DNA of 10,940 bases from Deltaproteobacteria bacterium (GTDB lineage: Bacteria > Desulfobacterota > GWC2-55-46). The notes under the pieces were generated by a model. It was not told where the DNA came from. It saw nothing but the letters and a program-made list of their open reading frames with translations, and did no database searches. Position numbers and translations under genes: made by a program. The first letter of the stretch is position 1, and every line of letters begins with the position of its first letter. Shown here in pieces: positions 1 to 6,710 of this stretch. Location: positions 1 to 10,940 of the forward strand of contig JAUSLB010000181.1 of NCBI GenBank assembly GCA_030646655.1, read 5' to 3'.

Positions 1-621
1 GCTCTCTCGCACACCGGGGCCATAGCAGGCAGGTTAGAGGTCTATCGCGCGGCTTTCAAAAAAGCCGGCGTCATCGAGCTTGAGGGATACGAGGACTTCC
101 TCGCAGGGTGCAAGGTCCTGGGCAGAGAGAAGGGCTCAGGGGGAAATAAGGTGATGATAATAACCGACGGCGGCGGCATGGGGGTTGAGATAGCGGACGC
201 CTGCCATTCGATGGGGCTTCAGGTCCCTCCTCTTGCGGATGAGGTGAAAGACGAGATAGCCGCCTTCTTCCCGCCTTACTTCGCCGTGAGTAACCCCATG
301 GACTTAACCGGCAGCGCGACAGACGATATGTACGCCCACGCGCTTGAAAAGACCATGTCAGGGGAGGGCTTCGATATGGCGATAGTGGCAGCGCTTTGGG
401 GGCCTCCGGCCCTGTCGGACGATCTTCCGGAGCTGTTGTCGGAGAAGGCGGTATTTACCGGCAAGCCCGTAATCATATGCTCCCCCGGAGGGGAATATAC
501 GAGGGAGCGCTTGAGCATCTTCAGGAAGTTCGGGTTTCCTGTCTTTACCACCCCTGAGGGCGCCGTAAGGGGCGCGGCGGTGCTCTCAAAGGCAAAGGCC
601 GCCAAGGGACGGAATGGATAA
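1..621 (+). CDS. ADP-forming acetyl/acyl-CoA synthetase, alpha subunit (3' part; 5' end outside window)
   Basis: The frame is open from the first base, and the 206 residues visible are the C-terminal part of a subunit that is usually about 450 residues. The enzyme converts acyl-CoA, ADP and phosphate to acid, CoA and ATP (or the reverse) in the cytoplasm. The first residues read ALSHTGAIAG, the succinyl-CoA-synthetase-like motif whose histidine (residue 4 here) is the phosphorylated catalytic residue in this family. It continues with a typical VYRAAFKKAGVIEL stretch and a second flavodoxin-like ligase domain (MIITDGGGMG, then NPMDLTG and KPVIICSPGG). The stop overlaps the start of the beta subunit gene by 8 bases, so the two are probably translated together. 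The CoA-binding N-terminal domain lies upstream. Family assignment is firm; the acyl substrate (acetate, branched or aryl acids) cannot be told. Confidence 0.9.
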   Translation, partial: ALSHTGAIAGRLEVYRAAFKKAGVIELEGYEDFLAGCKVLGREKGSGGNKVMIITDGGGMGVEIADACHSMGLQVPPLADEVKDEIAAFFPPYFAVSNPMDLTGSATDDMYAHALEKTMSGEGFDMAIVAALWGPPALSDDLPELLSEKAVFTGKPVIICSPGGEYTRERLSIFRKFGFPVFTTPEGAVRGAAVLSKAKAAKGRNG

Positions 622-1315
622 AAGGGAGATAGCGAGGCTCGTAAAAGAGGCCTTCAGCATCGGGAAAAAGACCCTCGTCGAGCCTGAGGCAAAGGAGGTC
701 TTGAGGCTCTCGTCCATACCTGTGCCGAGGTTTCAGGTGGCAAAGGACATGAACGCGGCTATCGAGGCCGCGCTCGATATCGGCTACCCGCTGGTATTAA
801 AGCTCGTCTCGCCCGATATAACCCACAAGAGCGACGTCGGGGGCGTGGCGTTGGGGATAAAGGACGCGAAAGAGCTCGAAGAGATGTGGTCGCAGATGAT
901 ACTCAATGTCGCTGAGGAGAACCCTGTAGCCATGATAGAGGGGTTCCTTATAGAGGAGATGGTCCCCAAGGGGGCTGAGGTCATAATCGGGGCGATAAAG
1001 GACGAGCAGTTCGGGCCCGTCGTGATGTTCGGCATAGGAGGGATAGCGGTAGAGCTTATGAAGGACGTCTCTTTCAGGCTCGCGCCCATCAGCAGGGAAG
1101 AGGCGTTCGAGATGATGGGAGAGGTAAAAGGCTTTCCGCTCCTTACGGGCTTTAGGGGCGGCACATTCAAGGACCTCGGCGCGATAGCGGATACGCTTAT
1201 AAAGCTCGCGGAGATTGTAAGCGAGACCGACGGGCTAAAGGAGCTTGAGATAAACCCGCTTATAGTCTATGAGAAGGGGGCTATCGCGGTTGACGCGAGG
1301 GCTGTTCTGGGCTGA
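614..1315 (+). CDS. ADP-forming acetyl/acyl-CoA synthetase, beta subunit (ATP-grasp)
   Basis: This is a complete 233-residue ATP-grasp subunit, the usual length for the separate beta subunit of this enzyme. It binds ADP/ATP and exchanges phosphate with the alpha subunit. Residues 59-79 hold the PLVLKLVSPDITHKSDVGG block. Its lysine 64 is expected to bind nucleotide, and its histidine 71 is at the position of the second phosphohistidine described in archaeal enzymes. IEEMVPKGAEVIIG (113-126), FGIGGIAVELMKD (139-151) and the metal-binding ELEINPL (210-216) complete the ATP-grasp fold. The ATG lies inside the last codons of the alpha gene, in the next frame. Many bacteria carry a fused alpha-beta protein of about 700 residues, so the split form is the less common arrangement there. 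A terminator follows 29 bases after the stop. Confidence 0.92.
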   Translation: MDKREIARLVKEAFSIGKKTLVEPEAKEVLRLSSIPVPRFQVAKDMNAAIEAALDIGYPLVLKLVSPDITHKSDVGGVALGIKDAKELEEMWSQMILNVAEENPVAMIEGFLIEEMVPKGAEVIIGAIKDEQFGPVVMFGIGGIAVELMKDVSFRLAPISREEAFEMMGEVKGFPLLTGFRGGTFKDLGAIADTLIKLAEIVSETDGLKELEINPLIVYEKGAIAVDARAVLG

Positions 1316-1344
1316 GCTATCTAACGGTTGTTTTCGGAAATGAG

Positions 1345-1377
1345 AGGCGGGGCTTGAGGCCCCGCTTAAATTTTTTT
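1345..1377 (+). terminator. Intrinsic terminator after the acyl-CoA synthetase genes
   Basis: A 9-pair stem (1345-1353 with 1359-1367; seven of the pairs are G-C, one is G-T) closes a 5-base TTGAG loop. It is followed by AAA and seven Ts (1371-1377). This is a textbook rho-independent terminator for the plus-strand pair. It ends 15 bases before the cobD ATG, so cobD must be reached by readthrough or by a promoter lying within or just after the hairpin. Confidence 0.88.
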
Positions 1378-1392
1378 AAAACAGGACCACGC

Positions 1393-2526
1393 ATGAGAGA
1401 CATACACGGCGGGGATATATGGGAGGCTTCGAGGAGGGCGTCCGCTTCACCCGGAGACCTGCTCGACTTCAGCTCCAGCGTAAACCCTCTCGGGCTTCCC
1501 AAGAAGGCGGCGATAGCTCTAAAGAGGGCCTTAATGTACGCTTCCCCCTACCCTGACCCAGGCTCTTTTCTTTTAAAGAACGCCCTTTCTGAATTCCATA
1601 ATGTTTGCCCTGAAGAGATACTGCCGGGCAACGGCTCTACAGAGCTCATCTATCTGATGCCGGGGGTTTTAAAGCCGGAAAACGCCCTGATAATAGAGCC
1701 GGCCTTCAGCGAATACAGGAGGTCTCTTGAGCTATGCGCCTGCCCTGTCGACAGCCTCGTGCTAAAGGAGGAAGAGGGCTTTAGATTCGACATGGAAAGG
1801 TTCAGGAGGAGGGTCAAAAGGGGATACGGCGCCGTTTACATAGCAAACCCCTCGAACCCGGCGGGCGCGCTTATGGAAAAAGACGCGCTCATTGAGGCGG
1901 CTTTTGTTTGCAGGGATAGCGGGGCGTGGCTCGTGGTAGATGAGGCGTTCATGGATTTTTGCGAGCATGCCTCGGTCAAAAGCCATGCCGTGAAATTCAA
2001 GAATTTAATCGTGCTCCGCTCCATGACGAAGTTCTTCTCGATGGCGGGCCTGAGGCTCGGCTTTATTATCGCCCACAGGGATACTGTAAAAAGATTTCAG
2101 AGATACATGCCGCCGTGGTCAGTGAATACGCTCGCCTCATGCGCGGCGATAGGCGCGCTTAAGGACAGGGCATACATGGAGAAGACCCATAGATGGCTCG
2201 GCGCTGAAAGGGATTTTCTTTCCGTGTCGCTCTGCCAATTGGGGCTGAAGGTATCCCCCTCTTCAGCGAACTTCCTTATCTTTAAGACTTCTCCGCCCCA
2301 GCCTGCGGCAAGGCAGTTAAGTGAAGAGCTCTTCAGGCGCGGCATACTCATAAGGGATTTAAGCGCTTTTAAGGGGCTCGGCCCGAGGCATCTAAGGGTG
2401 GCAGTAAGGACGAGGCAGGAGAACAGGAAGCTGATAGGAGCTTTAAGGCTGGCCCTTAAGGCCGGCAGGGGCAAGGGGAAAGGGCCCCGGCTTATCTTGG
2501 GCCGTCCGGCCAAGATCACCTCTTAG
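1393..2526 (+). CDS. cobD: CobD-like L-threonine-O-3-phosphate decarboxylase (PLP, histidinol-phosphate aminotransferase family)
   Basis: The predicted product decarboxylates threonine phosphate to (R)-1-amino-2-propanol phosphate, the linker between the corrin ring and nucleotide loop of cobamides. The protein is 377 residues long. IHGGDIW at the N-terminus and DFSSSVNPLG (25-34) are typical of CobD rather than HisC. The fold type I PLP sites are visible: NPSNPAG (152-158), VVDEAF (181-186), the Schiff-base lysine 213 in SMTKFFSMAGLRLGF, and a substrate arginine in LRVAVR (334-339). I chose the ATG at 1393, preceded by AGGA six bases upstream. An in-frame TTG at 1354 would start inside the terminator hairpin. 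A basic tail of about 20 residues (KAGRGKGKGPRLILGRPAKITS) extends past the usual fold and overlaps the convergent kinase gene by 11 bases. HisC is the main alternative, but the cobamide genes nearby favour CobD. Confidence 0.85.
   Translation: MRDIHGGDIWEASRRASASPGDLLDFSSSVNPLGLPKKAAIALKRALMYASPYPDPGSFLLKNALSEFHNVCPEEILPGNGSTELIYLMPGVLKPENALIIEPAFSEYRRSLELCACPVDSLVLKEEEGFRFDMERFRRRVKRGYGAVYIANPSNPAGALMEKDALIEAAFVCRDSGAWLVVDEAFMDFCEHASVKSHAVKFKNLIVLRSMTKFFSMAGLRLGFIIAHRDTVKRFQRYMPPWSVNTLASCAAIGALKDRAYMEKTHRWLGAERDFLSVSLCQLGLKVSPSSANFLIFKTSPPQPAARQLSEELFRRGILIRDLSAFKGLGPRHLRVAVRTRQENRKLIGALRLALKAGRGKGKGPRLILGRPAKITS
2494..2516. repeat. Short inverted repeat at the convergent cobD/kinase junction
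   Basis: ATCTTGG (2494-2500) is exactly complemented by CCAAGAT (2510-2516), with two further inner C-G pairs beyond a bulge. It sits in the last codons of cobD and touches the stop codon of the opposing kinase gene. No T-run follows on either strand, so it is not a standard terminator. It may weakly slow converging transcripts or be chance. Confidence 0.35.
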
Positions 2527-5044
2527 CGAGCACGCTGTTTACAGCCCTGCCGAACTCCGGCACGGTGTAGGGCTTGGCTATAACCCCTTTAAACCCGTGT
2601 TTATGATACTCGGACATGATCGGGTCTTTAGAATAGCCGCTCGAGACTATCGCCCTGACCTCCGGGTCCATCTCTATCAGTTTCGCCAGAGCCTCTTTGC
2701 CTCCCATGCCCTCGGGGACGGTCAGATCAAGTATCACTGCGTCAAAAGGCTCTCCGGCCTCCTTCGCCCTTCTGAATAATTCAACGGCCTCTTCCCCGTT
2801 TTTTGCGAACCCGGCCGTGTAGCCGAGGAGCTCGAGCATCTCTCCCGAGACCTCCCTGACGAAGTCCTCGTCGTCCATGACGAGGACCTTGCCCCTGCGC
2901 GCCTGAGATATCTGAGCGCTTTCGGGCTCTGCTTCGTTGTGGGCCGAGGGGAGGTAGATATGGAAGCTTGAGCCCTCGCCCGGCTTGGATTCAGCCCCTA
3001 TGTGGCCGCGGTGCTTCTTTATTATCGAATAGGAGATGGCCAGCCCGAGCCCGCTCGCCTTCTTCTTGGTGGTAAAGAACGGGTCGAATATCTTGCTGAG
3101 TACCTTTTTGGGCATCCCCATGCCCCGGTCTTTTATCGCTATCTTTACGCAGCTCCCGGATTTAAGCGGAAGAGGGGGGCCGGCCCAGGCCTCGATATTC
3201 TCGGCGCTTACGGTAACCGTCCCGCCGCTTGGCATCGCCTGCCTCGCGTTGAGTATAATGTTATTTATCACCTGGGCGATCTGCCCCTGATCTATCTCAA
3301 CGGGCCAGAGGTCGCGGGGGAAGAGGAACTTGCAGGATACGTCCGTGCCCCTTAATACAAGGCTGGCGGAGTCCCTTATGAGCTGTTCTATATGCGACGG
3401 CTCTGTCAAAGGCTCGCCTCCGCGCGAGAAGGTCAGGAGCTGTTTTGTCAGGTCCTTGGAGCGCAGGGCGGCGTTTTCTACCCTGTCCAGAAGCTCGAAG
3501 GCCTTGTCTCCGGGCCTGAGGCAGTTCTTGGCTATGGAGACGTTGCCGAGGATGCCTAAGAGGAGGTTATTGAAGTCATGGGCGATCCCGCCCGCAAGGA
3601 CGCCTATGGAGTCGAGCTTTTGGGCCTTTAGCAGCTCCGCCTCTATCTTTTTCCGCTCGGTTACGTCTTGGAATATGCTTATGAACCGGGCCTCATTTTC
3701 GCCGCTTGTCTGGCTTACTGATGTCAGAGACCCGAGGAACTCCGCCCCGTTCTTCCTCCTGCACCTGACCTCGAGGTCCTTTCCGGCGCCCATCTTTATA
3801 AGCTCAACGCACACGCGCCTGTCTTCAGGGTTTACATAGAGCACGGAGACGTTGACTTTCAAGAACTCTTCCTTTGAGCCGTAGCCGAACATATTCCAAA
3901 GGGCAGGGTTCGCCTCTAAAAAGTCCCCGGCCTCGTTCGTTATCGACACCCCTATGGGCAGGTTCTCGGCCATGCTCCTGAACTTCCTTTCGGACTCGGT
4001 GAGCCTCTCCTCGGCCTTTTTGCGCTGGAGCTCAAGGGAGGCCCTCGCGGCAAATATCTGTAATATGCCGCAGTGGTCGGGCTCGGCAGGCATGGGCTTG
4101 TTGTCCATGGCCACAAGTATGCCGATAGGTTTTTTTTCGGAGTTAAAGAGCGGCACGCCGATATAGCTTTCTATCCCCATATCAGCAAGGAGCTTATCCT
4201 CGGGGTAGAGATCCCTCGCCTTTTCTGAATGGCGGCAGCATGCCTTTTGGGCCGCATCCTCGCAGGGGGTTTTGGCTGTCCTGTATTCGATATTCTCAGC
4301 AAAGTCCTCTCCGGCCCAGAGGGCGAGCGTGCGCACCTTATTCTCGCCGCATAGCTCGCCGATAAAGGCGTAGTTTATTTTGAGGACTGAGGCGAGGTGG
4401 CGCACCAGCGAGCGGAGGAACTCTTCCCCTGTCACCGAGGATGTCCCTTCTATAAGCGCCTTTAGCGTATCCTCCGCGCTTTTGCGCTTTTTGACCTCTT
4501 CCCCAAGGGCTGAGTTTATCTCCGTAAGCTCGGCGGTCCTCTCCTTGACCTTGCGCTCAAGCTCTTCCCTTGTCTTAAGGAGCCCATCCTGCGCCTTTTT
4601 GCGCCCGGTGACATCGCGCTTTATCCCGAGGACGAGGTCTTCCCCGCCCCTTTTAAAAGGCTTTACAGTGAGCTCGACCCACGCCTCCGAGCCGTCCTTC
4701 CTCCTCATCCTGTAATCGGGTATGAACGCGCCATGCCTCCAGTCCCTCTCCCCGAGCTTAAAAGACCTCTCCACATCCTCCGGGAAAAGAAGCAGCCTTA
4801 TATCGGAAGAAAGGAACTCCTCCTTCCTGTAGCCGAACATCTTGCATCCGGCAGGGTTCACATCGATGTAGCGCCCCTTAAGGTCGATGATGAATATCCC
4901 GTCCATGGCGAACTCGAATACCTCGCACGAGCACGCCTCACCCGAAGAGGAGACGGCCTTCCCGCAACGCTCAAGCTCCTCCATGCGCCTTCTTAGGGAC
5001 GCTATCTCTTCCTGAAGCCCTTTTTCCTTTAAGCTGTCTTTCAT
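2516..5044 (-). CDS. Soluble hybrid sensor histidine kinase, PAS-GAF-PAS-HisKA-HATPase-REC
   Basis: This is an 842-residue protein with no hydrophobic membrane segments, so it should sense a cytoplasmic signal. Order of parts: a coiled coil (about 1-30), PAS 1 (about 42-150, ending in DVTGRKKAQ), a long charged coil (150-195), a GAF domain (about 200-345, with the TPCEDA and LYPEDKLLADMGIESYIGVPL motifs of this GAF group), PAS 2 (about 352-465, ending DVTERKK), HisKA with phosphorylatable His489 in GIAHDFNNLL, and HATPase with INNIILNARQA (N box), DRGMGM and SGLGLAISYSI. A C-terminal receiver follows with acidic pair 724-725, phospho-accepting Asp773 in VILDLTVPEGMGG and Lys824. Intact residues suggest an active phosphorelay; no output partner is in the window. 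An upstream in-frame GTG at 5119 would add 25 residues inside comM. I prefer the ATG at 5044, 8 bases after the comM stop, although no Shine-Dalgarno sequence precedes it. The ligand is unknown. Confidence 0.9.
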   Translation of the reverse strand: MKDSLKEKGLQEEIASLRRRMEELERCGKAVSSSGEACSCEVFEFAMDGIFIIDLKGRYIDVNPAGCKMFGYRKEEFLSSDIRLLLFPEDVERSFKLGERDWRHGAFIPDYRMRRKDGSEAWVELTVKPFKRGGEDLVLGIKRDVTGRKKAQDGLLKTREELERKVKERTAELTEINSALGEEVKKRKSAEDTLKALIEGTSSVTGEEFLRSLVRHLASVLKINYAFIGELCGENKVRTLALWAGEDFAENIEYRTAKTPCEDAAQKACCRHSEKARDLYPEDKLLADMGIESYIGVPLFNSEKKPIGILVAMDNKPMPAEPDHCGILQIFAARASLELQRKKAEERLTESERKFRSMAENLPIGVSITNEAGDFLEANPALWNMFGYGSKEEFLKVNVSVLYVNPEDRRVCVELIKMGAGKDLEVRCRRKNGAEFLGSLTSVSQTSGENEARFISIFQDVTERKKIEAELLKAQKLDSIGVLAGGIAHDFNNLLLGILGNVSIAKNCLRPGDKAFELLDRVENAALRSKDLTKQLLTFSRGGEPLTEPSHIEQLIRDSASLVLRGTDVSCKFLFPRDLWPVEIDQGQIAQVINNIILNARQAMPSGGTVTVSAENIEAWAGPPLPLKSGSCVKIAIKDRGMGMPKKVLSKIFDPFFTTKKKASGLGLAISYSIIKKHRGHIGAESKPGEGSSFHIYLPSAHNEAEPESAQISQARRGKVLVMDDEDFVREVSGEMLELLGYTAGFAKNGEEAVELFRRAKEAGEPFDAVILDLTVPEGMGGKEALAKLIEMDPEVRAIVSSGYSKDPIMSEYHKHGFKGVIAKPYTVPEFGRAVNSVLAKR

Positions 5045-5052
5045 AATTTTTT

Positions 5053-6579
5053 TTAGACGAGCTGTCTGTCCAGAGTCCTGTACTGTATCGCCTCTGAGAT
5101 GTGGTGCGGGCTTATGCACTCCTGCCCTTCAAGGTCGGCTATCGTGCGGGCAACCTTCAGTATCCTCGTATATGCCCGGGCGGAAAGCCCTATCCTGTCA
5201 ACCGCCGTCTCCAGAAGCCTCGATGAGTCAGCGGTTAAACCGCAGTATTTTTTTATGAGCTTTGAAGGCAGGCGGCTGTTGGAGAAGACCTTATTTTCCT
5301 TAAAACGCCGCGCCTGTATCTCCCGCGCCTTGTCAACCCGCCCCTTTACCTCCGTTGAGCCCTCTGCGCCCCTATCGCGCGTCAGCTCCCTGAACCTCAC
5401 GGCAGGCACATCGCAGTGTATGTCGATCCTGTCGAGGAGCGGGCCTGAGATGCGGGCCCTGTACTGCTGCACCTGCATGGGCGTGCAGACGCATTCCTTG
5501 TGCGCGTCTCCCAGAAACCCGCAGGGGCAGGGGTTCATGGCGCCCACCAGCATGAAATCAGAGGGGTAGGTAAGGGAGATGGCGGCCCTTGAAATTGAGA
5601 CCTTCCCGTCCTCGACAGGTTGTCTTAATGCCTCGAGGACGTTTTTCTTGAACTCAGGGAGCTCATCGAGGAAGAGGACGCCGTTATGCGCGAGGCTGAC
5701 CTCGCCGGGCCTCGGCACCTTGCCCCCGCCTATGAGGCCCGCGTCGGAAATGGTATGGTGCGGGGAGCGGAACGGCCTCTGAGTGACAAGGGCCTTGCCG
5801 GGCCCCAGCACCCCGGCCACGCTGTGGACCTTTGTCGTCTCTATAGCCTCATCAAGGCTCATGTCAGGCAGTATCGTCGGGAGCCTCATGGCGAGCATGG
5901 TCTTTCCCGACCCCGGCGGGCCTATCATGAGCATGTTATGGCCTCCGGCGGCCGCTACCTCAAGCGCCCTTTTAACATGCCCCTGCCCCTTCACATCCGA
6001 TAAATCCAGCGCAAGGGATTCGGGGGTTTTAAAGTACCCTTTTATATCAACGGCCGCTCTTTCTATCTCCTTTGAGCCGTTTAGGAACTCCACGAGCTCA
6101 GGCAGGCTCTCTACCCCATAGACCTCTATCCCCTCGACGAGCGCCGCCTCTAGCGCGTTCTCTTTGGGGAGTATCAGTTTTTTATTGTGCGCCCTCGCGC
6201 ATACGGCCACAGACAGAGCGCCCCTGATGGGTTTGATCCTCCCGTCGAGCGAAAGCTCGCCGAGTATCATGTATTCGCCGAGATTATCGTTATTCACCGC
6301 GCCTTCGGCCTTCAGTATCCCTACTGCCACCGGGAGGTCGTACGCAGTGCCCTCTTTTTTAATGTGCGCCGGGGCGAGGTTTACGGTTATCCTCTTTGCG
6401 GGGAAGGTGTAGCCTGAGTTCTTTACAGCCGCCTTTACCCTGTCCTTACTCTCTTTTACGGCGTTATCAGGCAGGCCCACCGTAGAGAACGACGGCAGGC
6501 CTCTGGAAATGTCGACCTCGGCCTCGACGAGATAAGCTTCTATTCCTAATGTTGCGCTTGTATTGACTTTGGCGAGCAT
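5053..6579 (-). CDS. comM: ComM/YifB-family AAA+ ATPase (Mg-chelatase-like)
   Basis: This 508-residue protein is full length for the family. Members are hexameric helicases; in competent bacteria ComM drives branch migration during uptake and integration of transforming DNA. The N-terminal Lon-protease-like domain (about 1-170) begins with [16 protein letters not shown] and includes [25 protein letters not shown]. The AAA+ core has Walker A GPPGSGKT (220-227), Walker [11 protein letters not shown] (301-310) and an arginine finger in LLDRIDI (381-387). A cysteine cluster, [15 protein letters not shown] (351-365), is typical and may bind zinc. The C-terminal Mg-chelatase-type helical domain ends with [10 protein letters not shown]. 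The ATG at 6579 follows a likely promoter, and the kinase gene begins 8 bases after the stop. No other competence gene is in the window, so a role in transformation is not shown here. Confidence 0.93.
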   Translation of the reverse strand: MLAKVNTSATLGIEAYLVEAEVDISRGLPSFSTVGLPDNAVKESKDRVKAAVKNSGYTFPAKRITVNLAPAHIKKEGTAYDLPVAVGILKAEGAVNNDNLGEYMILGELSLDGRIKPIRGALSVAVCARAHNKKLILPKENALEAALVEGIEVYGVESLPELVEFLNGSKEIERAAVDIKGYFKTPESLALDLSDVKGQGHVKRALEVAAAGGHNMLMIGPPGSGKTMLAMRLPTILPDMSLDEAIETTKVHSVAGVLGPGKALVTQRPFRSPHHTISDAGLIGGGKVPRPGEVSLAHNGVLFLDELPEFKKNVLEALRQPVEDGKVSISRAAISLTYPSDFMLVGAMNPCPCGFLGDAHKECVCTPMQVQQYRARISGPLLDRIDIHCDVPAVRFRELTRDRGAEGSTEVKGRVDKAREIQARRFKENKVFSNSRLPSKLIKKYCGLTADSSRLLETAVDRIGLSARAYTRILKVARTIADLEGQECISPHHISEAIQYRTLDRQLV

Positions 6580-6599
6580 TCGGAAACCGGTCCAAGCAG

Positions 6600-6630
6600 A
6601 TTATAATGAATCTTTATTGGGAATTGTTAA
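6600..6630 (-). promoter_or_regulatory. Likely sigma-70-type promoter of comM
   Basis: On the minus strand a perfect TATAAT (6605-6600) lies about 20 bases before the comM ATG. It is preceded by TTAACA (6630-6625) at a rather long spacing of 19 bases. The 131-base gap between the ThiC-family gene and comM is clearly AT-richer than its surroundings. I see no convincing intrinsic terminator for the upstream operon in it, only AT-rich weak stems. The -10 match is good; the -35 call is weak. Confidence 0.5.
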
Positions 6631-6710
6631 ATGCGTTTAATAGTAACAGGAAAAAAAGGATGATACAAGAGAAAGCGTATTTTTATATAATTTCAAGCTC
6701 CTGAAAAACC

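Noticed and set aside
1354..1392. In-frame TTG start giving cobD 13 extra residues
   Set aside because: The TTG sits in the loop of the terminator hairpin. The ATG at 1393 has AGGA at proper spacing and begins with the IHGG motif expected of CobD.
3330..3839. 169-codon open frame on the plus strand inside the kinase gene
   Set aside because: It is antisense to conserved PAS, HisKA and HATPase sequence. Its serine/arginine-rich product matches nothing and is explained by the GC-rich codon pattern of the real gene.
6580..6710. Intrinsic terminator after the cobamide operon
   Set aside because: Only short AT-rich stems (for example TTTCA/TGAAA) are present, without a GC-rich hairpin directly before a T-run, so I do not call one.
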